From assembly GCF_023555415.1 (NCBI RefSeq), contig NZ_JAKRYL010000009.1:1-64000 (forward strand): a stretch of 64,000 nt of DNA, given 5' to 3'. The position numbers and the translations under genes were made by a program. This stretch comes from Halalkalibacter alkaliphilus (GTDB lineage: Bacteria; Bacillota; Bacilli; Bacillales; Bacillaceae_D). The notes below the pieces were generated by a model. The model was not told the DNA's origin. It did not search any database and worked only from the letters and a program-made list of their open reading frames with translations. Shown here piece after piece: positions 40,072-48,735 of this stretch. Within the stretch, counting starts at the first letter, position 1; each line of letters begins with the position of its first letter.

Positions 40072-41892
40072 ATGGATCGAAAAGTTGGCTTTTTTAAGTC
40101 GATCCAGTTTAAATTAATCATTATCTATGTATTGATTATATTTATTGCTATTCAAATTATTGGTGTGTACTTTACGAGGCAGTTAGAAAGTCAACTTGTG
40201 TCGAACTATTTTGAAATGCTAGATGATCGCGCCAACTTATTATCATTCAACCTTGCCCAGGAAATGACGAAAAACAAAGACGATCGTAGTGCATTGACAT
40301 CCAATATTAACAGTCTGCTTCGTGATACATTTACAATTGATCAGTCAGAGGTTCAGGTAATTGATCAGAATCGTGTCGTTATAAGTACATCTAATCTATC
40401 AAATCGCCATATTGTTGGCCAGCAAAGTACAGAGGTTCGAGTAAAGCGGGCATTACTCGGAAATAAGTTTGAAGATGTGCTGCGTGATCCGGTAACAGGT
40501 CACAGGATGCGTGTACTTGCTGTGCCTATAAAAACGGACGAGGGGTCTATTGGTGCTCTATATATTGAGGCATCGATGGAAGATATTTATAGCCAAATTG
40601 GACAGATTAATAGCATTTTACTTAGTGGGACTTTTATTGCCTTAATTATTTCTTCAGTGTTGGTTATTCTTGTTGCAAGGACCATTACATCACCAATCAT
40701 GGATATGAGAAAGCAAACAATGCGAATGGGCAGAGGTGATTTTACAAAACAAGTAAAAGTTTATAGCGCTGATGAGATTGGTCAGTTAGCTTCATCTTTT
40801 AATGATCTAACGATGAAGCTTCAAGATGCAACCTTAACGAGGGATCGCGAGCAGAAACGGTTAAAGTCTGTGTTGACACATATGACTGACGGTGTAATTG
40901 CAACCGATCAAAATGGCAGAATTATATTAATGAACAAAAGAGCTGAAGAACTATTAACTGTCTCTAGTCATGCTGTTATGGGTCAGTTGCTGCCAGATGT
41001 TCTTCGTTTATCGGATACATTTGCACTATATGATTTATATGAACACTCGGATTCTGTTCTTCTTGACTTTAGTACGTCTGAAGAAGAGTATTTGCTTGAA
41101 GCGAACTTCTCGGTCATTCAAGAAAAGGATGGACCAATTAATGGTCTTATTACTGTTTTACATGATGTCACTGAGCAAGAGAAAATTGAGCATGAACGTC
41201 GTGAATTTGTAGCGAATGTTTCTCATGAATTACGAACCCCGCTGACAACAATGAAGAGTTATTTAGAAGCTCTAGAAGATGGTGCGATGTCTGATAAAGA
41301 ACTAGGACCGCGTTTTTTAAGTGTAACTCAAAATGAAACAGAGCGAATGATTCGACTAGTGAATGATTTGCTGCAGCTTTCTAAAATTGATACTAAAGAT
41401 TATAAATTGAAGTTCCAATCTGTTGATGTTGGATTGTTCCTTCATGATATTATCGATCGATTCGAGATGATTGCTGAAGAAAAGGAAATCACCTTTACTA
41501 GAAAAATACCAGCAAAACCTACGTATGCTAAAATGGCGGCAGATAAGATGACACAAGTTATTGATAATGTTATTTCAAATGCGATGAAGTACTCACCAGA
41601 GGGGGGCAATATTACAATTGCTATGCTTCATCAAGGACATCAATTGCAAATTAGTATTTCCGACCAAGGGATGGGAATTCCAAGAGAGAGTCAGGCGAAA
41701 ATATTTGACCGCTTTTATCGTGTTGATAAAGCAAGAGCAAGGAGTGTTGGTGGAACAGGCCTTGGGTTGGCGATTGCTAAGGAGCTTATTCATGCCCATA
41801 AAGGAGAAATTTGGGCTGAAAGTGAGTATGGTAAAGGAACAACAATCTTCTTTACATTGCCATATTATGCAATGAAGGAGGGTGGACGATGA
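40072..41892 (+). CDS. walK: Sensor histidine kinase WalK (YycG)
   Basis: 606 aa, ATG immediately after the walR stop with AAAGGAG upstream. TM1 about 13-33, an extracellular PAS/Cache domain, TM2 about 183-203, HAMP (about 205-257), cytoplasmic PAS (about 263-370), HisKA with VANVSHELRTPLTT and HATPase with NVISNAMKYS, DQGMGIP and GGTGLGLAIAKE. It overlaps walH by 4 nt. Confidence 0.97.
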   Translation: MDRKVGFFKSIQFKLIIIYVLIIFIAIQIIGVYFTRQLESQLVSNYFEMLDDRANLLSFNLAQEMTKNKDDRSALTSNINSLLRDTFTIDQSEVQVIDQNRVVISTSNLSNRHIVGQQSTEVRVKRALLGNKFEDVLRDPVTGHRMRVLAVPIKTDEGSIGALYIEASMEDIYSQIGQINSILLSGTFIALIISSVLVILVARTITSPIMDMRKQTMRMGRGDFTKQVKVYSADEIGQLASSFNDLTMKLQDATLTRDREQKRLKSVLTHMTDGVIATDQNGRIILMNKRAEELLTVSSHAVMGQLLPDVLRLSDTFALYDLYEHSDSVLLDFSTSEEEYLLEANFSVIQEKDGPINGLITVLHDVTEQEKIEHERREFVANVSHELRTPLTTMKSYLEALEDGAMSDKELGPRFLSVTQNETERMIRLVNDLLQLSKIDTKDYKLKFQSVDVGLFLHDIIDRFEMIAEEKEITFTRKIPAKPTYAKMAADKMTQVIDNVISNAMKYSPEGGNITIAMLHQGHQLQISISDQGMGIPRESQAKIFDRFYRVDKARARSVGGTGLGLAIAKELIHAHKGEIWAESEYGKGTTIFFTLPYYAMKEGGR

Positions 41893-43238
41893 ACTATGAA
41901 CATATAAAATCAACCATTTTAATTGGATTGATTGGGATAAGTATTATTTTGACTTGGCAGCTCTATACTTTTCAGCCAGAGATAGCCCTTCTTGACGATA
42001 CCGTATCAAGATACGTTCCTGACTCTATGAATGAAGAACGGGAAGAGCGGATGATTTCAGAAGTAATCTTACCTGAACAAATCATTGTTCATCGTGACGA
42101 AGAGTATGCCATGATTCCAAAAGATGCAAATGAGTTTGAACAGCTATATAATAAGCTATTTACAGCAAACTTTTATGAAGTAAATATGCTTTCAACTGAC
42201 AATTTCCCAACACGAGAAACAAACAGTGGAGTTGAGTTTATTTTTCCTGATGGTATTCCAATAGCAGTCTTTCAAAACGTATTTGGTTTAAATGAAGAAG
42301 AAGTCGTCTTTCCGGCTATTGAAGTTGATCGCTTGTTTCTTTTTGTAGAAGAAAACGATAAAATTCATATGCAAATTCTATCAAGTGAAGAAGAGCGCTT
42401 AGTAGAATTTGAAACTAGCTTATTAGCTCGAGAGTTTGAAGAAGCATATGTTGGAAAGTTTGACGAATTTATTAAAGTATCGACTGTATTGGATGAGTCA
42501 GAGTATGCGGATCGTCTTAATGAGAAAGTTTATGTACCATCTGAGCCTGTAATAGCTGAAAGATTATCTTTTGCTACTTCAGCTTTGTCTGCTGAATTTT
42601 ATAAACAATCTCTCTTTACAGATCCAGGTTCAGTAAAATTTTATCAGCAAACAGATGGAGAAGATTCATATACGGATGGAAATCGAATCATCACAATGCA
42701 AAATAACGGCCTATTTATGGAGTATTTCAATCCTGTATTCGTTGAAACACAAGAGCGAAGTACAAAGCATATTGTTCAAAGTAGTTACGAGTTTATTAAT
42801 GGCCATGGGGGTTGGACGAATGATTATTTCCTCTCTAGCTGGAACACATCAGATATCCGCGATGAGGTAACATATCGGATGCATGTGAACGGGTTACCTG
42901 TTGTTACGTTTGAAGGACAAGGAGATATGGCGTTACACATTAGCCGTTCAGGGACGCAAATCGTTAATTACACGAGGCCCTTATTCGAGTTGGATTCGTT
43001 TCCGATTGATGCAAGAGAGCAAATACAGTTACCTTCTGGGGAGGAAGTACTTGACCAATTAAAGAAGCAAGAATTCTTTGATGAAAGAAGATTAACAAAG
43101 GTAACAGTTGGATATGAGATGGTCACAAGAAGTACCTCGTTTGTGACGATTGAGCCGCATTGGTTTATTTACTACGGCAACAGATGGCAAAAGGTAACCT
43201 TTGATAAGGAAGAAGGTGACGCTAATGGATTGGAGTAG
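41889..43238 (+). CDS. walH: WalK regulator WalH (YycH)
   Basis: 449 aa, ATG overlapping the walK stop, GAAGGAGGGTGG upstream. One N-terminal membrane helix (about 9-27, TILIGLIGISIILTWQLYTF) and a large extracytoplasmic domain. With WalI it modulates WalK through the membrane. Its low conservation outside the N-terminus is normal for the family; assignment rests on position and topology. Confidence 0.93.
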   Translation: MNYEHIKSTILIGLIGISIILTWQLYTFQPEIALLDDTVSRYVPDSMNEEREERMISEVILPEQIIVHRDEEYAMIPKDANEFEQLYNKLFTANFYEVNMLSTDNFPTRETNSGVEFIFPDGIPIAVFQNVFGLNEEEVVFPAIEVDRLFLFVEENDKIHMQILSSEEERLVEFETSLLAREFEEAYVGKFDEFIKVSTVLDESEYADRLNEKVYVPSEPVIAERLSFATSALSAEFYKQSLFTDPGSVKFYQQTDGEDSYTDGNRIITMQNNGLFMEYFNPVFVETQERSTKHIVQSSYEFINGHGGWTNDYFLSSWNTSDIRDEVTYRMHVNGLPVVTFEGQGDMALHISRSGTQIVNYTRPLFELDSFPIDAREQIQLPSGEEVLDQLKKQEFFDERRLTKVTVGYEMVTRSTSFVTIEPHWFIYYGNRWQKVTFDKEEGDANGLE

Positions 43239-43998
43239 AACAAAAACTATTTTCATTATCACCTTCTTGCTTCTGAATGTGTTCTTATCGTGGCAATTGA
43301 TTGAAACACATAATATGAATCAGATTAGTATGATAACAGAAGCAACCATTCAAGAAGTATTACGAGAAAATAATGTCAAAATAGAAGTAGATTTACCAGA
43401 AGAAGATTCTTCGGGACTACTTGTTGTTGGAAAACATGCCGACTTATCGCAAGAAGAAGTTCCAGGTCTTGATGCACAAGAACTCGAATTAATTGATAAA
43501 CACACAATCTTATCAGAGTTAGAAGAGCCTTTTGCATTATCTCGGGAGGATTTTTCATCAGAACTGAGTACATTTTTATCAACATATGTATTTGAGGGAG
43601 ACGAGTACCGTCTTGGTGGATTTGATTCAGAGAAAAATCGTGTATTTTTGTACCAAGTGTTTGGAGATAAGACTGCTTACACATTGGATGATGAACCACT
43701 TATTCTTCAGCTTGATGAACACCTGCAAATTGTCAGCTACCAGCAGCGCTATTTCCAGTTTGAAGAACAAGACGGAGAAGAACGTGAAATGCTTTCAAGC
43801 TTAAAAGCGATTGAAGTTCTATTAAATGACCAACTAGTGCGACCGAATCAAACGATTACGAATGTCCAATTTGGTTATTATAGCTTTTTTAGCCCAACAG
43901 GTGATGTTCAAGTGTTTGCGCCAATGTGGCGTGTTACAGTCGATGAAGAAACATATTTAGTTCATGCCATAGGTGGGTCTGTACAGCAGCTCACATAA
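43225..43998 (+). CDS. walI: WalK regulator WalI (YycI)
   Basis: 257 aa. The ATG at 43225 follows AAGAAGGTGAC by 4 nt and starts MDWSRTKTIFIITFLLLNVFLSWQLIE, the typical YycI membrane helix. It overlaps walH by 14 nt. Extracytoplasmic YycI/YycH-like domain. Partner of WalH. Confidence 0.94.
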   Translation: MDWSRTKTIFIITFLLLNVFLSWQLIETHNMNQISMITEATIQEVLRENNVKIEVDLPEEDSSGLLVVGKHADLSQEEVPGLDAQELELIDKHTILSELEEPFALSREDFSSELSTFLSTYVFEGDEYRLGGFDSEKNRVFLYQVFGDKTAYTLDDEPLILQLDEHLQIVSYQQRYFQFEEQDGEEREMLSSLKAIEVLLNDQLVRPNQTITNVQFGYYSFFSPTGDVQVFAPMWRVTVDEETYLVHAIGGSVQQLT

Positions 43999-44022
43999 GT
44001 TTTGGTGAGGGGAATGATATAA

Positions 44023-44817
44023 ATGACATTACGCTTTAGTGTACTGGCAAGCGGCAGTACAGGCAATGCTGTCTATGTAGAGACAGAAGAGCAGCGTTTA
44101 CTTATAGATGCAGGTTTAAGTGGAAAGAAAATGGACGAGCTCTTTCAAAGGATTAATCGCGATCCTAAAGAGTTAAATGGAATTCTCGTAAGTCATGAAC
44201 ATTCAGACCATATTAAAGGGGTAGGAATTTTTGCTAGAAAGCATAAGCTTCCTATTTACGCGAATGAAAAAACGTGGAAAGCGATGGAAGGTCAGCTTGG
44301 GACGATTGCTACTGATCAAAAATTCACGTTTGCAACAGGAGAAGTGAAGACGTTTGGCAACATTGATGTTGAGTCTTTTGGTGTCTCGCATGATGCGGCA
44401 GAACCGATGTTTTTCACGTTTCACCATGAAGGGAGAAAGCTCGTTCTTGCAACAGATATGGGCTATGTAAGCGACCGGATCAAAGGGACAATTGATAAAG
44501 CAGATATTTTTATTTTTGAATCGAATCATGACATGAATATGCTTCGAATGGGACGGTATCCGTGGAGTGTTAAACGTCGTATTTTAAGCGACGTAGGACA
44601 CGTGTCAAATGAGGATGCAGCACTTGCTCTATCAGATGTGATTGGAGACAATACAAGCCGTATTTATTTGGCCCACTTAAGCCTTGATAATAATATGAAA
44701 GATTTAGCTCGTCTCTCGGTTGAACAAGTATTAAAAGAGCAAGGAATGGCCATAGGAGAGCAATTTGAGCTATATGACACGGACCCACAAAACCCAACTG
44801 CATTAGCAGTAGTGTAG
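44023..44817 (+). CDS. walJ: Metallo-beta-lactamase-fold protein WalJ (YycJ)
   Basis: 264 aa, ATG with GTGAGGGGAATGA upstream. MBL-fold exonuclease family: [31 protein letters not shown] (HxHxDH), [17 protein letters not shown], and [13 protein letters not shown]. Member of the walRKHI transcription unit; links to DNA repair or replication coordination are known only from relatives. Confidence 0.95.
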   Translation: MTLRFSVLASGSTGNAVYVETEEQRLLIDAGLSGKKMDELFQRINRDPKELNGILVSHEHSDHIKGVGIFARKHKLPIYANEKTWKAMEGQLGTIATDQKFTFATGEVKTFGNIDVESFGVSHDAAEPMFFTFHHEGRKLVLATDMGYVSDRIKGTIDKADIFIFESNHDMNMLRMGRYPWSVKRRILSDVGHVSNEDAALALSDVIGDNTSRIYLAHLSLDNNMKDLARLSVEQVLKEQGMAIGEQFELYDTDPQNPTALAVV

Positions 44818-44838
44818 AGAAAAACAGAATTCATTATA

Positions 44839-44890
44839 GAGGCCACTGAAAAAGGTATGGGTTTTACCTTTTTTTCAGTGGCCTCTTTCT
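44839..44890 (+). terminator. walJ terminator
   Basis: GAGGCCACTGAAAAAGGT pairs with ACCTTTTTTTCAGTGGCCTC, followed by TTTCT. 44891-45080 holds the htrC leader; no gene. Confidence 0.85.
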
Positions 44891-45080
44891 CTGTTGTTTT
44901 TTGTAAAAAAGATGAGTACTGCAGTAGTTTCGACGACTATGCGTCAATTTTGTTGGGAATTATAGAAGAAGTGTAAAAAATTTATGAAAAACGTTTAAGT
45001 CCCTATTTTTTAGGCAAATTCTTATTATAATAAGAAGTAAATATGACTAATTAATTAGGAAAAAAGGGTGGTGTTACAAA

Positions 45081-46301
45081 ATGGGTTACTATGATGATCA
45101 TGTAACAGAACAAGTAAGTAGACGCAATCGGAATCGTGGAGTTCCTATCATTGCAGCGTTTATTGGATCCATCATTGGGGGGTTGTGTGTATTATTTTCG
45201 ATTCCTATTTTATCTAACTTTGGACTATTACCATATAATTTGAACACCGAGCCTGAGTCGGTAGCTGTATTTGATTCACAAACACCGCAAGAGGGACTGC
45301 AATCGGTGAGTCTTGATGTAAATAGTAACGTCACACAGGCGGTAGACAGAGTATCTGATGCCGTTGTTGGGGTGATTAACATGCAACAATCCAACTTCTT
45401 TTCTTCATCTGAGGCGAACGAAGGAACAGGTTCAGGTGTGATCTATAAGAAGAGTGGAGATAAAGCATATGTTGTGACAAATCACCACGTCATTGAACGT
45501 GCGAATGAAATTGAAGTAAGCCTAGCAGATGGCACTAGAGTACCAGCAAAATTACTAGGAACCGATGTTATCACAGATTTAGCTGTTCTTGAAATTGATG
45601 GTGAAAATGTAGAAACGACAGCAGAGTTCGGTAGCTCAGAGACGTTACGTGTAGGAGAACCAGCTCTAGCAATTGGAAATCCATTAGGCCTTCGTTTTTC
45701 TAGTACAGTAACACAAGGAATTATTAGCGCAACAGAGCGTAGTATTCCAGTAGACTTAACTGGAAATGGCCAAATCGATTGGTACGCAGAGGTACTGCAA
45801 ACAGATGCAGCGATCAATCCAGGAAATAGTGGCGGTGCATTAGTGAATATTGAGGGGCAGGTTATCGGTATCAACTCAATGAAGATTGCGCAAAGCTCTG
45901 TTGAAGGGATCGGCTTTGCAATTCCAACAGCGATTGCTCTTCCAGTTATAGAAGATTTAGAAAGTATTGGTGAAGTACGCCGACCACAGCTAGGGGTTGG
46001 AATTCGATCACTAAATGAAATTCCAAGTGCCTATTGGCAAGAAACATTAAAGCTTCCTGAAGACATTAAAGGTGGAGTCGTCATTACAAGTATTGCACCA
46101 ACATCACCAGCAGATCGTGCAGGACTGCAAGAGTATGACGTCATTGTAGAAATTGACGGAGAGGAAATAGGAGACGGACACGCCTTACGAAAATTCCTTT
46201 ACACAGAAAAGAAAATAGGCGATGAAGTCGACGTCACCGTTTACCGAAACGGAAACCGCGAAGTCATCAAAGTACAACTAGCAGAACAACAAAGTTTTTA
46301 A
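45081..46301 (+). CDS. htrC: Membrane-anchored HtrA-type serine protease (HtrC/YycK)
   Basis: 406 aa, ATG with AAAGGGTGGTG upstream. TM helix about 22-45 (VPIIAAFIGSIIGGLCVLFSIPI), trypsin-like domain with His in VVTNHHVIE, Asp in TDLAVLEID and Ser in NPGNSGGALV, then a PDZ domain (about 305-400, GVVITSIAPTSPADRAGLQEYDVI). Extracytoplasmic quality-control protease. At the end of the wal locus as in B. subtilis. Confidence 0.95.
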   Translation: MGYYDDHVTEQVSRRNRNRGVPIIAAFIGSIIGGLCVLFSIPILSNFGLLPYNLNTEPESVAVFDSQTPQEGLQSVSLDVNSNVTQAVDRVSDAVVGVINMQQSNFFSSSEANEGTGSGVIYKKSGDKAYVVTNHHVIERANEIEVSLADGTRVPAKLLGTDVITDLAVLEIDGENVETTAEFGSSETLRVGEPALAIGNPLGLRFSSTVTQGIISATERSIPVDLTGNGQIDWYAEVLQTDAAINPGNSGGALVNIEGQVIGINSMKIAQSSVEGIGFAIPTAIALPVIEDLESIGEVRRPQLGVGIRSLNEIPSAYWQETLKLPEDIKGGVVITSIAPTSPADRAGLQEYDVIVEIDGEEIGDGHALRKFLYTEKKIGDEVDVTVYRNGNREVIKVQLAEQQSF

Positions 46302-46302
46302 G

Positions 46303-46346
46303 CCATAAAGAAAAAAGGTCGGTCTTTGACCTATTTTCTTTATGGC
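46303..46346 (+). terminator. Hairpin after htrC
   Basis: GCCATAAAGAAAAAAGGTC pairs with GACCTATTTTCTTTATGGC; runs into three-helix repeat copy 8. Confidence 0.65.
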
Positions 46347-46349
46347 GAA

Positions 46350-46428
46350 GCACTGAGCGGAGCCGCCGTAATGTTTTAAGCCTTTTGAGCGGTCTTCTCA
46401 AAAGGCGCACGGCGAGTGGAGCCAGTGC
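46350..46428 (+). repeat. Three-helix GGAGCC repeat, copy 8
   Basis: Outer GCACTG/CAGTGC, two GGAGCC, middle GCCGT/ACGGC, inner GCCTTTTGAG / CTCAAAAGGC; followed by ATGTTCGCACT. Confidence 0.85.
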
Positions 46429-46448
46429 AACTCATGTTCGCACTATTC

Positions 46449-46570
46449 AAGAAAAAAGGTCGGTCTATGACCTTTTTTCTTTATGGCGAAGCACTGAGCG
46501 GAGTCGCTGCCATGTTTTAAGCCTTTTGAGTGATCTTCGCAGGAAGGCGCGCAGCGAACGAAGCCAGTGC
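46449..46570 (+). repeat. Three-helix GGAGCC repeat, copy 9, with entry hairpin
   Basis: Entry hairpin AAGAAAAAAGGTC / GACCTTTTTTCTT (46449-46481), core 46491-46570 with outer GCACTG/CAGTGC and middle GCTGC/GCAGC. The inner hairpin is decayed (GCCTTTTGAG versus GCAGGAAGGC). A third partial unit (hairpin plus ATGTTCGCACT) lies at 46596-46645. Confidence 0.8.
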
Positions 46571-46716
46571 CCCCCATGTTCGCACTATTCATGGTGAAAG
46601 GTCGGTCTTTGACCTATTTTCTTTATGGCGCCATGTTCGCACTATGATTGTCAAAAGAGCGGTTTTCCTTTTGAGACCGACTGCACAGTCATGCAGTCGT
46701 CAGTAAGTGTCTTGTT

Positions 46717-46756
46717 AGAGCAATTGAGAACTCCATTTCTCACTGCTCTTTTTCTA
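46717..46756 (+). terminator. Terminator-like hairpin at the end of the htrC repeat cluster
   Basis: AGAGCA and GAGAA pair with TTCTC and TGCTCT, followed by TTTTTCT. Confidence 0.65.
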
Positions 46757-46762
46757 TTTCAT

Positions 46763-47031
46763 TTATCCACAGCTTAAAAACAGGGTATGCTATAATGGAA
46801 AATGCAAAACGAAAGGACGTTATATATGTACTATGCTTGCAATGAACACATTGAAGTGGCAATTGATATGGTAGTAGATGAGGAGGAAATGGCACCAGTT
46901 GTTGAAAAAGTAGAAACAAGTAATGAGCCATTATCCACAAGTTGCAGTTTTTGTGATAGCGCAGCCATCTACAGTGTGGATACATAATTGTTTATCCACT
47001 ATGTTGATATGTGGATAACTACTGTGGATAA
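46763..47031. other. DnaA-box cluster around the CxxH gene and rlmH
   Basis: Four perfect boxes: TTATCCACA at 46763-46771 and 46931-46939 (plus), TGTGGATAA at 47010-47018 and 47023-47031 (minus), plus TTATCCACT at 46992-47000. From memory, B. subtilis has an oriC-proximal DnaA-box cluster near yydA (rlmH), so this may be conserved. Confidence 0.75.
46826..46987 (+). CDS. CxxH/CxxC protein (BA_5709-type)
   Basis: 53 aa. The ATG at 46826 follows AAAGGACG by 6 nt; an upstream in-frame start has none. It carries CNEH near the N-terminus (YACNEHIE) and CSFC near the C-terminus (STSCSFCDSAAIYSV), likely one zinc site. Small protein found before rlmH in bacilli; function unknown. One DnaA box (46931-46939) is inside its coding sequence. 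Confidence 0.88.
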   Translation: MYYACNEHIEVAIDMVVDEEEMAPVVEKVETSNEPLSTSCSFCDSAAIYSVDT

Positions 47032-47053
47032 TTATTAGGAGGTTATACACATT

Positions 47054-47533
47054 GTGAATATCCAAGTTGTTACGGTTGGGAAATTAAAAGAGAAATATTT
47101 AAAGATGGGGATAGATGAATACACAAAGCGGTTGGGTGGTTACGCAAAAATAGAAGCGATAGAGGTAGCAGATGAAAAAGCTCCAGAACAAGCTAGTGAT
47201 GCAGAAATGAAGCAAATAAAGGAAAAAGAAGGAGAACGGATTTTAGCAAAAATTCATCCTGATACACACGTAATTGCTCTAGCTATAGATGGGAAAATGA
47301 TGACATCAGAACAGCTCGCAGATAACCTTGATAAGCTAGCTACGTATGGAAAGAGTAAGATAGCCTTTGTTATCGGTGGATCGTTAGGATTAAGTGAAGG
47401 TGTGTTGAAAAGAGCAAATGAGAGTTTGTCGTTTTCAAAAATGACGTTTCCCCATCAGTTGATGAAGCTAGTGTTGCTGGAGCAGGTTTATCGGGCTTTT
47501 CGAATTAATCGGGGAGAACCGTACCATAAGTAA
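47054..47533 (+). CDS. rlmH: 23S rRNA (pseudouridine1915-N3)-methyltransferase RlmH
   Basis: 159 aa, GTG with TAGGAGG about 11 nt upstream. SPOUT-fold methyltransferase for helix 69: starts [26 protein letters not shown]-binding knot [15 protein letters not shown]-terminus [23 protein letters not shown]. Last gene of the conserved origin block. Its final codons GEPYHK-stop are the exact position of the attB site used by staphylococcal SCC cassettes, and a second copy lies 960 bp downstream. Confidence 0.97.
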   Translation: MNIQVVTVGKLKEKYLKMGIDEYTKRLGGYAKIEAIEVADEKAPEQASDAEMKQIKEKEGERILAKIHPDTHVIALAIDGKMMTSEQLADNLDKLATYGKSKIAFVIGGSLGLSEGVLKRANESLSFSKMTFPHQLMKLVLLEQVYRAFRINRGEPYHK

Positions 47534-47540
47534 ATGAGGT
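47513..47540. repeat. att-like direct repeat, left copy (rlmH 3' end)
   Basis: Core GAACCGTACCATAAGTAA (47516-47533) plus ATGAGGT. It matches 48473-48500 at 26 of 28 bases; both differences are third-codon changes in GEPYHK. Confidence 0.75.
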
Positions 47541-47667
47541 ACTTTAAAATTGAGAAGGATTGATTTATTACTAATACTTTTTCCAAAAAAAGAGAGAGAA
47601 GGGCTTGCAGATTGGTACGCATAGCCCTCTATCTGCAAAGCAACTTCAATCCTCACAGATCTCCTTT

Positions 47668-48384
47668 TTACCATTCCTTTGGTTCATAGTTTAGTTCTCT
47701 AAATAACTGTGTGCGCTCTTTCTTTGATAAATCTCTCCATTGTCCAGGGGGGAGATTCCCTAAATGGATATTCATAATCCGAGTTCTTTGCAGTCTATAG
47801 ACTTCGTAGCCTAACTCTTCGCACATGCGACGAATTTGGCGATTTAACCCCTGTGTTAAAATAATTTGAAAATCAAATTTCGATAACGGTCTCACTTCAC
47901 AAGGCAGTGTTTTTGTACCTAATATCTTTACACCCTCAGACATATTCTTTAGAAATTCAGGAGTGATCGGCTTATCTACTGAAACGATATATTCCTTTTC
48001 ATGCTTATTTTCAGCACGTAAAATCTCATTAACGATATCCCCATCATTTGTTAGCAGTATTAAGCCTTCTGAATCTTTATCTAGTCGCCCTATATTAAAA
48101 ACTCTTAATGGATGATTGACTAAATCAATAATATTTCCCTTTACTTTCTTTTCTGTTGTACTTGTAATACCTACAGGTTTATTTAAGGCAATATAGACAT
48201 TATTTCTAGCTACCCGAACCGGTGACCCGTTTACTAGGACATCATCCCCAGGCTCGACTTGATCGCCTATTTGTGCACGTTTTCCATTAATTGTGACTCT
48301 TCCTTCAGTAATTAATTTGTCCGCACCTCGCCTTGATGCTTTTCCAGCTTCACTAATATATTTATTAATACGTATGTTAATCAC
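47668..48384 (-). CDS. rluF: RluF-type 23S rRNA/tRNA pseudouridine synthase
   Basis: 238 aa. S4 domain (about 1-60, [21 protein letters not shown]) then the RsuA/RluB/E/F catalytic domain with Asp in [33 protein letters not shown] and [14 protein letters not shown]. Closest in pattern to RluF. The GTG at 48384 has AAGG only 2 nt upstream, so the true start is uncertain by a few codons. It is the only gene between the two copies of the rlmH 3' end, on the opposite strand to rlmH, which suggests it was carried in by an integration event. No recombinase is present. Confidence 0.9.
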   Translation of the reverse strand: MINIRINKYISEAGKASRRGADKLITEGRVTINGKRAQIGDQVEPGDDVLVNGSPVRVARNNVYIALNKPVGITSTTEKKVKGNIIDLVNHPLRVFNIGRLDKDSEGLILLTNDGDIVNEILRAENKHEKEYIVSVDKPITPEFLKNMSEGVKILGTKTLPCEVRPLSKFDFQIILTQGLNRQIRRMCEELGYEVYRLQRTRIMNIHLGNLPPGQWRDLSKKERTQLFRELNYEPKEW

Positions 48385-48448
48385 GACCTTAAGTTTGATA
48401 ATTGTTTATTTCTGCGTATCAAATATACCTTATTTTAAAGAGCGAATC

Positions 48449-48506
48449 AAAAACCTCATTTAGATACATTACGGTGAACCGTATCATAAGTAAATGAGGT
48501 TTTTTT
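48449..48506 (+). terminator. Long palindrome containing the right att-like copy
   Basis: AAAACCTCATTTA (from 48450) and TAAATGAGGTTTT flank ACGGT/ACCGT; the right arm is the duplicated rlmH end and is followed by T residues. It could terminate transcription or be the inverted-repeat terminus of an integrated element. Confidence 0.6.
48473..48500. repeat. att-like direct repeat, right copy
   Basis: Core GAACCGTATCATAAGTAA, still readable as GEPYHK-stop in phase. From memory it differs by one base from an SCC direct repeat GAAGCGTATCATAAGTAA. Confidence 0.75.
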
Positions 48507-48665
48507 AGTACCCAAAAATTAAGGTTAGACAGTAAGAAAAATTACTTTCAATGGAAGCATAGAAAACTACTTATATAAACAGTTTTTATGGGAAGAACTA
48601 GAATGTATAAATTAACGTGAGAAAATTAAGGCTATTTATAACGAGTAAATGGAGGAGCGTTTCCT

Positions 48666-48707
48666 ATGTACCTCATAAGCAACCCCTCACAGCTGTTAAA
48701 GTTGTGA
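48666..48707 (+). CDS. Possible 13-residue leader peptide
   Basis: ATG at 48666 with GGAGG 10 nt upstream encodes MYLISNPSQLLKL-stop. Its last codons form the arms of the terminator at 48683-48720, the geometry of an attenuator. No downstream plus-strand gene follows until 49376, so it may be a relic. Confidence 0.25.
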   Translation: MYLISNPSQLLKL

Positions 48708-48720
48708 GGGGGTTTTTTTT
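48683..48720 (+). terminator. Strong intrinsic terminator
   Basis: CCCCTCACA / TGTGAGGGG followed by eight T residues. No annotated gene ends just upstream; a short transcript from about 48500 could end here. Confidence 0.8.
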
Positions 48721-48735
48721 TATCATTGAAAATTA

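Noticed and set aside
46385-46597. Open frame through repeat copies 8 and 9
   Set aside because: Explained by the GC-rich repeat; no ribosome site.
47513-48500. Composite transposon or IS around the pseudouridine synthase
   Set aside because: No transposase and no terminal inverted repeats at both ends; direct repeats coincide with the rlmH 3' end, so site-specific integration fits better.
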